The position numbers and the translations under genes were made by a program. From Geomonas paludis (GTDB lineage Bacteria; Desulfobacterota; Desulfuromonadia; Geobacterales; Geobacteraceae): DNA of 64,000 bases. Location: assembly GCF_014193585.1 (NCBI RefSeq), contig NZ_BLXY01000002.1, positions 310,001 to 374,000 on the forward strand, read 5' to 3'. Every line of letters starts with the position of its first letter. The stretch's first letter is position 1. Under the pieces are notes generated by a model. That model was not told the DNA's origin, did not search any database, and saw nothing but the letters and a program-made list of their open reading frames with translations. Positions 45,588 to 54,468 of this stretch are shown piece after piece.

Positions 45588-46124
45588 ATGGGAGACGACA
45601 ACAGCTACGACATCCGCACCATCCTGACCCAGATGCGGGAAGAATACTGGCAGGCGCTCGCCGAGGAGGAAAGCGAGGCGAAGGAGACGCTGGAATGCCT
45701 GGTGTTCACCCTGGGGGGGAAACGCTACGCCTTCGAGACCCACTACGCCTCGGAGGTGATCCGCATTCCCAAGCTGGTGCGGGTCCCGGCGGTGCAGAGC
45801 CTGATCAGGGGGATCTTCAACCTGCGCGGAGAGATCACCGCCGCCATCGACATCCGCCCCATGCTGGGGCTCCCCCAGCCCGAGATCGGCCCGACCGGGC
45901 GCATCCTCGTGGTGCGCGGCGACAACTTCGCCACCGGGATCCTGGTCGAGGCGGCGCACGGGGTGCAAGCCCTTTGCTTCGACGATTTCGAGCCGGTCGC
46001 CGCGGGTTGCGGCATCAAGGCGCAGTTCCTCAGGGGGCACTTCACCGTCGAGGAGGGGAGCGTCATCCTGCTCGACATGGAGGCGCTGCTGGCCGACCCG
46101 GAACTGGTGGCGGGCGAGGCCTGA
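45588..46124 (+). CDS. cheW: CheW-like coupling protein
   Basis: A 178-residue adaptor that links receptors to CheA. The CheW beta-barrel spans about residues 40-175: CLVFTLGGKRYAFETHYASE, IRGIFNLRGEITAAIDI, VEEGSVILLDMEALL. An extra N-terminal 35-40 residues, acidic and helical, precede it. It is the second gene of the operon. Confidence 0.92.
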   Translation: MGDDNSYDIRTILTQMREEYWQALAEEESEAKETLECLVFTLGGKRYAFETHYASEVIRIPKLVRVPAVQSLIRGIFNLRGEITAAIDIRPMLGLPQPEIGPTGRILVVRGDNFATGILVEAAHGVQALCFDDFEPVAAGCGIKAQFLRGHFTVEEGSVILLDMEALLADPELVAGEA

Positions 46125-46194
46125 ACCGGCCTCCCTCCGACGCACAACGCGGATAAGGAAATTGGGAACATAAACTAGAAACTGGGGTTTCGAC

Positions 46195-47931
46195 ATGTCC
46201 AACAAGCTATCGGTAAAGATCGTCAGCGTCCTCATCATGGTCATGGTGGTCATCATGACCGCCTTCTCGGTGTACTTCGTCCGTTCGCGCCGCGCCAACA
46301 TGGAGGAGGAGCTCCTCTCCAAGGGGCGCATCCTGGCGCAAACCGGGGCCCGGTCGATGGAACGGATCATGGAGGAGGCGGTGGCCAACGGCACCCTGAC
46401 CCAGGAGCAGCTCTTCGACGATCACTACGTCCCGATACCTAACACCGACCCGCCTAAGTTCCACACCCAGTTCGACCGTTTCATGGACCAGTCGGTGCAG
46501 GCGCTCGAGGACGAATTCCTCAAGGACGACCAGATCGTCTTCGCGGTCCTCACCGACAGAAACGGCTACATCGCGACTCACAACACCAAGTACTCGGCCC
46601 CCCTTACCGGCGACCGGGAGAAGGACAAGCTGAACAACCGCACCAAGCGCATCTTCAGCGACCCGGTCGGGGTCGCCGCGTCGAAGAACGTGGATCCGAT
46701 ACTGAAGCAGGTCTACAAGCGGGACACCGGCGAGACCATGTGGGACCTCTCCGCCCCGGTCTTCGTGAAAGGGAAACACTGGGGCTCCTTCCGGATCGGC
46801 TTCTCGATGGAGAAGACCGAGCAGAAAGGGGCCGACCTCAGGAACCAGATCGTGGGGAGCATGGCGGTCATGCTGCTGGTGGCGAGCATCACCATCCTGG
46901 TGGTGGTGAGCCGCGCGGTGCAGCCCTTGCGCAAGCTGACCGAGAAGGCGCACAAGATCACCGGCGGCGACCTGGACGAGACCATCCCGGTGGAAAGCAA
47001 CGACGAGATCGGCGAACTGGCCGAGGCCTTCAACGTGATGACCACGGTCATCGTCAGGGACCTCAAAGACGAGATCGGCCGCTCCGGGCGCCTGATCGCC
47101 TCGGTCAAGGAGGCGGTGATCCAGCTCTCCAGCGCCGCCAACGAGATGATGGCCATCAGTGCCCAGCAGGCCTCGGGCTCGACCCAGCAGGCGAGCGCGG
47201 TCCAGGAGGTGACCACCACCAGCGAGGAGATCGCCATCACCGCCAAGATGATCACCGGCAACTCCAAGAGCGTCGAGGCGGTCGCCGAGGACACCACCAG
47301 GAACTGCAACAGCGGCCGCGAGGACGTCACCAACGCCATCGACGGCATGGGCCAGGTCAGAAGCCAGGTGCAGAGCATCGCCAAGAGCATGCTGGAGTTG
47401 GGCGACAACAGCCAGAAGATCGGCGGTATCGTGGAGATCATCGACGAGATCAGCGACCAGACCAACCTGCTCGCCCTGAACGCCGCCATCGAGGCGGCGG
47501 GCGCCGGCGAGGCGGGCAAGCGCTTCGCCATCGTGGCCCAGGAGGTGAAGCGCCTGGCCGACCGCACCGTGGAGGCGACGCGCCAGATCAAGGGGCTGAT
47601 CGGCGAGATCCAGCGCGCCACCAACAACACCATCATGGTCACCGAGGAGGGGACCAAGGCGGTCGACGCCGCCTCGCAGCTGGTGGACAAGGTGCAGTTC
47701 TCCTTCGCCTCCATCATGTCCACCGCCCAGGAGACCGCCCGCACCGCCAAGGAGATCACCCTCTCCACCCAGCAGCAGACCTCGGCCTGCGAGCAGATGG
47801 CGGAGACCATGACCGAGGTGCGCGACGTGGCGCAGCAGGTGGCGCTGTCGGCGCACGAGACCGAGAAGGCCATCGCCGAGATCCTGGAACTGGCCGAGCG
47901 CCTGAAGGAGATCACCGAGGAAGAGGCCTAG
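46195..47931 (+). CDS. Methyl-accepting chemotaxis protein
   Basis: A 578-residue receptor. TM1 is about 8-29, followed by a periplasmic sensor of about 185 residues (likely dCache/sCache-like; [15 protein letters not shown]), TM2 about 217-240, HAMP ([20 protein letters not shown]) and a cytoplasmic signalling domain whose tip reads [20 protein letters not shown]. It lacks a C-terminal CheR-tethering pentapeptide. It is encoded within the operon, so it is probably the dedicated input of this CheA. The ligand is unknown. Confidence 0.93.
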   Translation: MSNKLSVKIVSVLIMVMVVIMTAFSVYFVRSRRANMEEELLSKGRILAQTGARSMERIMEEAVANGTLTQEQLFDDHYVPIPNTDPPKFHTQFDRFMDQSVQALEDEFLKDDQIVFAVLTDRNGYIATHNTKYSAPLTGDREKDKLNNRTKRIFSDPVGVAASKNVDPILKQVYKRDTGETMWDLSAPVFVKGKHWGSFRIGFSMEKTEQKGADLRNQIVGSMAVMLLVASITILVVVSRAVQPLRKLTEKAHKITGGDLDETIPVESNDEIGELAEAFNVMTTVIVRDLKDEIGRSGRLIASVKEAVIQLSSAANEMMAISAQQASGSTQQASAVQEVTTTSEEIAITAKMITGNSKSVEAVAEDTTRNCNSGREDVTNAIDGMGQVRSQVQSIAKSMLELGDNSQKIGGIVEIIDEISDQTNLLALNAAIEAAGAGEAGKRFAIVAQEVKRLADRTVEATRQIKGLIGEIQRATNNTIMVTEEGTKAVDAASQLVDKVQFSFASIMSTAQETARTAKEITLSTQQQTSACEQMAETMTEVRDVAQQVALSAHETEKAIAEILELAERLKEITEEEA

Positions 47932-49974
47932 ATGGGGAACCGTTACCTGGAGATCTTCTGCCGGGAGGCGGAGGAGCACCTGGCCTCGCTGCAAAGCGGC
48001 CTGTTGGTGCTGGAGAAGAACCCGGCCCGCACCGATCTTCTGCACGAACTCTTGCGCAACGCGCACACCCTGAAGGGGTCGGCGCGCATGGTGGGGCTGG
48101 CCGACATCAGCGCCATCACCCACACCATGGAGGAGCAGCTGAAGGGGATGGAGCGCGGCGAGCGCACGGTGGACGCCCAGGCCATCGACCTTTTGCTGCG
48201 CGGCGCGGATGCGGTGGCGCTGATCACCTCGGCCCTGATGCGGGGCACGGCGCCGGAGCTGGACGTGGAGCGCTTCGTCGCGGAGTACGAGCGGGGCGAA
48301 CTGGGGCAGCACATCTCCGCCGAGCCCAAGGAGGCCCAGGCCGAGGCGCACGCGGACACGGTGCGGGCCGACGTGAAGACCCTGGACCACCTGGTCAACC
48401 TGGTGGGCGAACTGATCATCAACAAGAAGCGCCTGGAAGCGAAGCTGGAGCGCCTGAAGGAGATCGGCTACGCCCTCCCCGACCAGCACGCCGCCACGCT
48501 GGGCGCCTTCCGCGGCGAGCTCGAAGAGGACGTCCTCTACCTCGACTACCTGATCCAGGAGCTGCACGGCAAGGCGATGGGGCTGCGCATGCTCCCCTTG
48601 CGCACCATCTCCGACGGACTGGAGCGCCTGGTCCGGGACCTGGCCCAGCAGTTGGGGCGCGAGGTGCAGTTCCAGATCGTCGGCCAGGCCATCGAGATGG
48701 ACCGGGTGCTCCTGGAGGGGCTCAAGCCGATCCTGATCCACCTGTTGACCAACGCGCTCAGCCATGGTATCGAGGCCCCGGATGCGCGCGCCGCCGCCGG
48801 CAAGCCGCGCCGCGGCACGGTGCTGCTCTCGGCCCGCCACCAGGGCAACTCGGTGCTGGTGGAGGTGCGCGACGACGGACGCGGCATGGACCCGGCCGGC
48901 ATCAAGGCGGCCGCGGTGGCGCGCGGGGTGCTCGACCCGCGCGAGGCGGACGTGTTAAGCGACGAAGAGGCGCTCTACCTCACCTTCCGCCCCGGCTTTT
49001 CCACCGCCGAGATCGTCACCGACGTCTCCGGGCGCGGGGTGGGCATGGACGTGGTGAAGAAGAACATCGAGCGGGTCAAGGGGAGCGTCACCCTCTCCAG
49101 CGAGCCCGGCCGCTACACCCAGGTCACCCTGCAACTCCCGCTCACCCTTTCCGTCCTGGACGCCCTGATCGTGGCCTGCGGCGGCGAGACCTTCGCCATC
49201 CCCACCAACTACCTGCAGGAGATCGTCAAGGTGCGCGCCGGCGAGATCGACACGCTGGGGAGCGGCGAGGTGATCAAGGTGCGCGGCGCCACCACCCCCC
49301 TGTACAGCCTGCCGGGGATGCTGGGGCTCCCCGAGCGCCGCGAGGCGGGCGACGCGACGCTGTCGGCGGTGGTATTGAAGCACTGCGACCAGCGCATCGC
49401 CTGCATCGTCGAGGCCCACCTGGGCTACAGCGAGGTGGTGGTCAAGGGACTGGGGAAACAGTTCCGCAACGTCCGGTTCCTGTTCGGCGCCACCATCCTC
49501 GGCGACGGCAACCCGGCCCTGATCCTGAACGTCCCGGACCTGTTCGAATCCGGCCGCGGGGTACAGCGCGCGCCGCTTTCCGCCGAAGAGGTGCAGGCGG
49601 CCCAGCGCCGCCTCAAGGTGCTGGTGGTGGACGACTCCATCACCACCCGCACCATGGAGCAGAGCATCCTGGTGAGCCAGGGGTACCGGGTGGTGACGGC
49701 GGTCTCGGGCGAGGACGCCCTGGAGAAGAGCGCCCAGGAGCAGTTCGACCTGGTGATCTCCGACGTGGAGATGCCCGGCATCAACGGTTTCGAGCTGACC
49801 CGGGCGCTGCGGGCTTCGGAACAGTACCGGGAAACCCCGGTGATCATCGTTTCTTCGCTGTCGCGCGACGAGGACAAGCGCCAGGCGCTGCAGGCCGGAG
49901 CCCAGGCCTACATCGTCAAGGGCGCCTTCGACCAGGGGCTCTTGCTGGAAACGGTACAGATGCTGATCGGCTGA
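47932..49974 (+). CDS. cheA: Hybrid CheA histidine kinase with C-terminal receiver
   Basis: A 680-residue kinase with an Hpt domain (H45 in NAHTLKGSARMVG), dimerisation and HATPase domains (HLLTNALSHGIEAP; DDGRGMD; GRGVGMDVVK), a CheW-like domain and a C-terminal receiver with D611 (LVISDVEMPG). There is no separate CheY-binding P2 domain, the stretch after Hpt being short. The CheA-REC layout is that of WspE/FrzE-type alternative systems rather than classical flagellar chemotaxis. Its ATG directly follows the MCP stop codon. Confidence 0.93.
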   Translation: MGNRYLEIFCREAEEHLASLQSGLLVLEKNPARTDLLHELLRNAHTLKGSARMVGLADISAITHTMEEQLKGMERGERTVDAQAIDLLLRGADAVALITSALMRGTAPELDVERFVAEYERGELGQHISAEPKEAQAEAHADTVRADVKTLDHLVNLVGELIINKKRLEAKLERLKEIGYALPDQHAATLGAFRGELEEDVLYLDYLIQELHGKAMGLRMLPLRTISDGLERLVRDLAQQLGREVQFQIVGQAIEMDRVLLEGLKPILIHLLTNALSHGIEAPDARAAAGKPRRGTVLLSARHQGNSVLVEVRDDGRGMDPAGIKAAAVARGVLDPREADVLSDEEALYLTFRPGFSTAEIVTDVSGRGVGMDVVKKNIERVKGSVTLSSEPGRYTQVTLQLPLTLSVLDALIVACGGETFAIPTNYLQEIVKVRAGEIDTLGSGEVIKVRGATTPLYSLPGMLGLPERREAGDATLSAVVLKHCDQRIACIVEAHLGYSEVVVKGLGKQFRNVRFLFGATILGDGNPALILNVPDLFESGRGVQRAPLSAEEVQAAQRRLKVLVVDDSITTRTMEQSILVSQGYRVVTAVSGEDALEKSAQEQFDLVISDVEMPGINGFELTRALRASEQYRETPVIIVSSLSRDEDKRQALQAGAQAYIVKGAFDQGLLLETVQMLIG

Positions 49975-50023
49975 GCCGACGGTTTTCGCGCGCGCACGCG
50001 CCGCTGCCAAGGAAGGAACTACT

Positions 50024-51091
50024 ATGAGCACGAGGGTACTGCTGGCCGACGACTCCCTCCTCGCACGCCAGTTGCTCAAGGACATGCTGCAGGCAGGGGA
50101 CGACATCCGCGTGGTCGGCGAGGCGTGCGACGGCAGGGAGGCGGTGCAACTGGTCCAGGCGCTGCACCCGGACCTGGTGATCATGGACCTGCTGATGCCG
50201 GTCCTGGACGGCCTGGACGCCATCGAGGAGATCATGGCCGTCTGCCCCATCCCGGTGCTGGTCCTTTCCGCCGCCGTTGAGGCCAGCGAGGTGGACCGCG
50301 CCTTCGTCGCCATCAAGCGGGGGGCGCTGGACGTCATGGAGAAGCCGAGGCTGGACGGCGACGGGATGCTGGAGGGGTTCGCTGCCGCGCTGCGGGAAAA
50401 AGTCCAGTTCCTGTCCCGGATCAGGGTCATCAGGCACCCCCGGCGCAAGCTGCGCGCCTGCGAGCCGCTCAGCGTCCTTAGCGACGGCTGCGGGCACAAC
50501 CTGCTCGCCATCGGCGCCTCGACCGGCGGCCCCAAGGCGGTGATGCGCCTGCTGAAGGCCCTGCCTGCGGGTTTCCCGGGCGCGGTGTTCGTGGTGCAGC
50601 ACATCGCCCAGGGCTTTGCGGCCGGCTTCGCCAACTGGCTGGACCGGGAGTGCGCCCTGCCGGTCCGGCTCGCCCGCGACGGCGTCCCCTACCGCAGCGG
50701 CGAGGCGCTGGTGGCCCCCGACGGCAGTCACCTGACCGTGGTCGACGGCGTCATCCGGCTCACCGACGCCCCCCCAGTCAACTGCTGCCGCCCCTCCATC
50801 GACGTCTTCTTCGATTCGCTGGCCCGGCAGCGCTGCGACCAGGTGGTGGCCGTGCTGCTGACCGGCATGGGACGCGACGGGGCCCAGGGCATGCTGCACA
50901 TCAAGGAAGCCGGCGGCAGCACCATCGTCCAGGACGAGCCCTCCTGCGCGGTGTTCGGCATGCCCAAGGCGGCCATAACCCTCGACGCGGCGGACCAGGT
51001 GGTCCCACTGGACCTGATACCGGCCGCCCTGGAGAAACTCTTCGTGGCGGAGCGCCACGAACCCGCATCCACCGGTGCCTCCGCGCCGTAA
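50024..51091 (+). CDS. cheB: CheB chemoreceptor methylesterase
   Basis: A 355-residue protein that removes receptor methyl groups, opposing CheR. Receiver domain at 1-120 with D55 (LVIMDLLMP), then the methylesterase with catalytic Ser in IGASTGGPKA, His in VQHIAQGF and Asp in TGMGRDGAQG. It is complete and of usual length. RBS AAGGAAGG. Confidence 0.95.
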   Translation: MSTRVLLADDSLLARQLLKDMLQAGDDIRVVGEACDGREAVQLVQALHPDLVIMDLLMPVLDGLDAIEEIMAVCPIPVLVLSAAVEASEVDRAFVAIKRGALDVMEKPRLDGDGMLEGFAAALREKVQFLSRIRVIRHPRRKLRACEPLSVLSDGCGHNLLAIGASTGGPKAVMRLLKALPAGFPGAVFVVQHIAQGFAAGFANWLDRECALPVRLARDGVPYRSGEALVAPDGSHLTVVDGVIRLTDAPPVNCCRPSIDVFFDSLARQRCDQVVAVLLTGMGRDGAQGMLHIKEAGGSTIVQDEPSCAVFGMPKAAITLDAADQVVPLDLIPAALEKLFVAERHEPASTGASAP

Positions 51092-51115
51092 CCCCGAACA
51101 GATAGGAGACGCGCC

Positions 51116-51487
51116 TTGAACAAAAAGATACTCATCATCGACGACAGCGAACTGGTGCTGGCCATGGCCAAGGACGCCCTTGATCAGGCAGGCTACCAGG
51201 TGCTCACCGCCACCAACGGCATCGAGGCCAACCGCTTCATCTTCGCCAAGGACCGCCCCGACCTGATCATCATGGACATCATGATGCCCATGCTGGACGG
51301 CAACAAGAAGGCCAAGCTCCTGAAGGAGAACGAGGTGAGCCGGGACATCCCGATCCTGCTCCTCTCCTCCAAAAGCGAGGCCGAGATGCGCGAACTGGTG
51401 GACGAGGCCAAGGCCAACGGCTACATCCTCAAGCCTTTCACGCCGGCGCAGATCATCAAAGCGGTGAGCGCGGTGCTGGCCCGATAA
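51116..51487 (+). CDS. Single-domain response regulator (CheY-like)
   Basis: A 123-residue stand-alone receiver starting at TTG behind ATAGGAGACGCGCC, with the acidic pair DD at 9-10, phosphoacceptor D54 (LIIMDIMMP), a Ser-Ser switch (LLLSS) and the conserved Lys in LKPF. It is the last gene of the chemosensory operon and a likely phosphate acceptor or sink for the hybrid CheA. The output target is not evident. Confidence 0.9.
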   Translation: MNKKILIIDDSELVLAMAKDALDQAGYQVLTATNGIEANRFIFAKDRPDLIIMDIMMPMLDGNKKAKLLKENEVSRDIPILLLSSKSEAEMRELVDEAKANGYILKPFTPAQIIKAVSAVLAR

Positions 51488-51510
51488 CGCCGGGCCCACC
51501 GGGCTCACCC

Positions 51511-51545
51511 GGTGTAAAAAAACGAACAGTTCCTTTTTTTACACC
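51511..51545 (+). terminator. Terminator of the chemosensory operon
   Basis: GGTGTAAAAAAA pairs with TTTTTTTACACC (the right arm is the T-run) and is directly preceded by a second small hairpin, CACCGGG / CCCGGTG. It sits 23 bp after the last stop codon. Confidence 0.7.
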
Positions 51546-51686
51546 GTCCGGACAACTCCCCGTTTTGCCGTCGTTTTGCGCGCCGAGGTGGAGCAGCCGT
51601 AAAAAAACGCACACCCGGCGCCCGCGTCGCCCCCAAAACCGCCCCCAGCAACCAGCCGTTTTCGCAGGGTTTTATCTCGACGTCGT

Positions 51687-51702
51687 TGGCACGGATATTG
51701 GA
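51687..51702 (+). promoter_or_regulatory. Sigma-54-like promoter
   Basis: TGGCACGGATATTGGA has a perfect -24 block and the correct spacing, but the -12 block is TTGGA where TTGCA is expected. It predicts a start about 33 bp before the small gene's ATG. Confidence 0.45.
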
Positions 51703-51746
51703 ACTACGGTCAGGTGTTTCGATGTCAATGCAATCGGGAGAAGACC

Positions 51747-52046
51747 ATGGACCAACAGTACTGCATCATCAACCAGTGCCTCCAGCTGCTCAAGCAAAGC
51801 GATCTGCCCACCATCAAGAAGCTGCGTGTCGAGATACAGCTGATCCAGATGAAACGTCTGCTTTTGAACGACCGGCTCACCAACGACATGGTCACGGGGG
51901 CGTGCGGCGAGGATGTCTTCGAGGGGCTTTTGAACCAGATGCGCAGGATCTGCGGCGAAGGGTCCCAGGGGGATGCGCTAACGGACCTGATGGAGAGGAT
52001 CGGCGGGATGCTGACCGTGCTGGGCGGAGAGCACGCCCACCACTGA
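51747..52046 (+). CDS. Small helical protein of unknown function
   Basis: A 99-residue protein with no recognised family, starting MDQQYCIINQCLQLLKQSDL. It looks fully helical and cytoplasmic, with two Cys near the start and a HAHH end that might bind metal. The ATG at 51747 is preferred over an upstream in-frame ATG because it has GGGAGAAG in front. Its last 69 bases overlap the end of the convergent histidine kinase gene. A sigma-54-like promoter precedes it. Confidence 0.7.
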   Translation: MDQQYCIINQCLQLLKQSDLPTIKKLRVEIQLIQMKRLLLNDRLTNDMVTGACGEDVFEGLLNQMRRICGEGSQGDALTDLMERIGGMLTVLGGEHAHH

Positions 52047-53618
52047 GGCCGGGGCGACCGGGAGCACCACCGTCGCCACGGTCCCCCTGCCGACGGTGGA
52101 GTCGAGCTGCAGCCGGCCCCCGTGCTCGGACACGATGAACTGCGAGATGTACAGCCCAAGCCCGCTGCCGCCCAACTCGAGCTTGGTGGAGTAGAAGGGT
52201 TCGAACAGGCGCTCCATGGTCTCCGGGGCGATGCCGGCCCCGTTGTCGCGCACCTCGACCACCACCTCCCCCTTCCCTGCCTCATGGCGGGTACTGAGAT
52301 GAACCTCGCCGCTCCCCCCCGGACAGGACTGCATGGCGTTGAGGATCAGGTTGATGAGCACCTGCTCGATCTGCTGCTGGCTTCCGGCGATGGCCGGGAT
52401 CGAGGTCCCCAAAGAGGTGTGCAGCTGCACGTCCCGTTTCATCTGGCAGGCGAGCACGGAAAGGGCCGCCGTGACCGCGCTGTTGATCTCCAGCCTCTGG
52501 CGCAGCTGTCCCCCTCCCCCCACCCCGTAATCCCGCAGCCCCTGCACCACCTGGGCGATCCGTTCCGAGTTCTCCACGATCTTGCCCGCATTCTCCGTGA
52601 GCACCAGCCGCGCCTTCTGGTACGGCACCCCGCCCAGGTAGAATTCCCCCTCTTCCTGCCATACCCCGTCCAGCAGGGGGAGGGCGTCGGCCAGCATCTT
52701 GCCGATCATGTGGCCGGAAAAGCGTATCGAGGCGTTGGGGTTGTTGATCTCGTGCGCCATGGAGGAAAGGAGCAGGCCCAGCGAGGTCATCTTGTTGGTC
52801 TGGATCAGCCGGGCCATGACCCGTTTCTTCTCCTCCTGCACCTCCAGCCTCATGGCGCGCAGCAGTTCGTCCTGCAGCGCCAGGTTTTCCAGTTCGCGCA
52901 GCTCCAGGGAGGCCGCCATGGCGTTGATGGCGTTGGCGGCCCGGGCCAGTTCGTCGTCGCCGTCGAGGTCGACCCGGGCGGAGAGGGTGCCGTTGCCGAT
53001 CTTCTCGATTCCCGCCAGGAGCAGGTTGAAGGAGCTGGTGACCCTTTTCAGGATCTGGTAGCACAAAAGGGAGACCAAGATCCAGAACAGGGTGCCGATG
53101 GCCAGCGAGGCGGCCACCAGGGTGACCAGCCGCTCCCGCGCCCCGGAGGTGTCCAGTTTCAGGCGCACCTCGCCGATGACCCGCTGCTCGGTCCCCTGGG
53201 GCTGCCCCAAAAGCGCCGACTCAGGAGAGAGGACACCGCTTGGGGAGCTGATGGGGACCTGCATGTCGATCACGTCCCCGGCGACGGTCTGGGTTTTCAC
53301 CTGCTGTGCCAGCAGCTTTCCCTCGCGATCGACGATGGAGACCGACAGGACGGAGGGGTAGCGCGCAGTTCCCTCGGCCAGGATCCCCAAGGCCTCGCGG
53401 TTTTCGGCAAAAAGCGGCAGGCGCGCGTTCTGGGCCAGCACTGTCGCCAGCAGCTTCCCTTCCCGCTCCATGTTGGAGCGGTAGGCGTTCAACTCGGTGA
53501 GAACATAGAAGGTGACGAAGGCGGCGGTCAGAAGCGCTATGGTGCCGGTGAAGATCAGGTAGAGCCGGAACCGGAAGCTCTTGGCGTACGGCGGCAGGCG
53601 CAGTTTCCTTCTTTTCAT
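51978..53618 (-). CDS. Membrane sensor histidine kinase (NtrB-like)
   Basis: A 546-residue kinase: TM1 about 17-40, a periplasmic sensor of about 135 residues, TM2 about 176-198, HAMP, a coiled coil, then the H-box SSMAHEINNPNASIRFSG, N-box INLILNAMQS and G-boxes DNGAGI and GGSGLGLYIS. The HEINNP variant is typical of kinases that pair with NtrC-type regulators. It starts one base after the binding-protein stop and is the third gene of the TonB-receptor operon. The NtrC-type regulator at 57964-59370 is the likely partner (inference). Confidence 0.92.
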   Translation of the reverse strand: MKRRKLRLPPYAKSFRFRLYLIFTGTIALLTAAFVTFYVLTELNAYRSNMEREGKLLATVLAQNARLPLFAENREALGILAEGTARYPSVLSVSIVDREGKLLAQQVKTQTVAGDVIDMQVPISSPSGVLSPESALLGQPQGTEQRVIGEVRLKLDTSGARERLVTLVAASLAIGTLFWILVSLLCYQILKRVTSSFNLLLAGIEKIGNGTLSARVDLDGDDELARAANAINAMAASLELRELENLALQDELLRAMRLEVQEEKKRVMARLIQTNKMTSLGLLLSSMAHEINNPNASIRFSGHMIGKMLADALPLLDGVWQEEGEFYLGGVPYQKARLVLTENAGKIVENSERIAQVVQGLRDYGVGGGGQLRQRLEINSAVTAALSVLACQMKRDVQLHTSLGTSIPAIAGSQQQIEQVLINLILNAMQSCPGGSGEVHLSTRHEAGKGEVVVEVRDNGAGIAPETMERLFEPFYSTKLELGGSGLGLYISQFIVSEHGGRLQLDSTVGRGTVATVVLPVAPASVVGVLSAQHGQHPADPLHQVR

Positions 53619-53619
53619 G

Positions 53620-54468
53620 TCAGCGCCCCACCACGGTGTTCAGTTTCAACTGGCGCACCACCCCGTCGTTGGTCCTGGTGACCACCCGTCGCGGCGGGTC
53701 CCCCCACTCTTCGGGCTGGTTCCCGTCCAGCACGTTCTGCGCCAGTTCGGCCAGTTGCCGCCCGATGTCGTAGCGGTCGATGGTCAGCGCGACCGCCCCC
53801 CCCATGGAGAGGTAGACGTCGGCGAAGGTGACCACCGGCACCCGCTCCGCCTGGGAAAAGAGGAAGTAGGCCTCGGTGGAGACCGGGGAGACCGCCGTGG
53901 TGTCGGGGAGCATCCAGAGCGCGTCCACCTTCCCCTTCAGCGAGGCGAGCATGGCCGGCGTCTCCTTGGCGGCGTGCACCTCGCGCAACACCAGCTTGAT
54001 ACGGCTGCGCGCGGCCATGCCAAGGGCGCGCTTCACGTAGGCGCCGCTGCGGGCCGGGTCGTAGAGCACGCCGACCCGTTCGCACCCCATCTCCTCCAGG
54101 ACCGACAGGTACTTGCCCGGATCGAGCAGCATGGTGACGCCCCCCGCCAGGCGGCGCGGCTTGGCGTTCAGGGCCATCATGTAGACCACGGGCGTCGCGT
54201 GCTGTTTTTGAGCCAGTTCCAGGGCGCGGTCCCCGACCGCCACGATCAGCTTGGGGTGTTCCTCGCGGTTGATGCGGGTCAGGTCGAGCTCGGCGTAGTC
54301 GGTGAGGACGATGCGTCGCACCGAGCCGCGGTAGTCGCGCTTGAAGCCGCGCACCGCCTCGTCGTACCCCTTGTCGTGCATGGACTGGAGCAGCAGCACA
54401 TCGTAGGCCAGGGCGAGGGTGGGGACCAGGGTGAAGAAGAGCAGGAGCAGGAGTCTCAGAAGTGACAT
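53620..54468 (-). CDS. Periplasmic ABC-type substrate-binding protein
   Basis: A 282-residue exported protein (signal peptide ending ALA near 21) of the TrpX/ABC_sub_bind type, with two alpha/beta lobes: LIVAVGDRALELAQ, VVYMMALN, CERVGVLYDPARSGAYVKRA and VVTFADVYLSMGGAVAL. No ABC permease or ATPase gene accompanies it. It overlaps the TonB-receptor gene by 13 bp and abuts the histidine kinase, so it may act as a ligand-sensing partner of that kinase rather than in transport (inference). Confidence 0.85.
   Translation of the reverse strand: MSLLRLLLLLFFTLVPTLALAYDVLLLQSMHDKGYDEAVRGFKRDYRGSVRRIVLTDYAELDLTRINREEHPKLIVAVGDRALELAQKQHATPVVYMMALNAKPRRLAGGVTMLLDPGKYLSVLEEMGCERVGVLYDPARSGAYVKRALGMAARSRIKLVLREVHAAKETPAMLASLKGKVDALWMLPDTTAVSPVSTEAYFLFSQAERVPVVTFADVYLSMGGAVALTIDRYDIGRQLAELAQNVLDGNQPEEWGDPPRRVVTRTNDGVVRQLKLNTVVGR

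Noticed and set aside
46207-50027. Very long frames in the mcp-cheA region, minus 46207-48840 and plus 46740-50027
   Set aside because: Both overlap clear MCP, CheA and CheB genes in another frame and have Gly/Arg/His-rich shadow composition.
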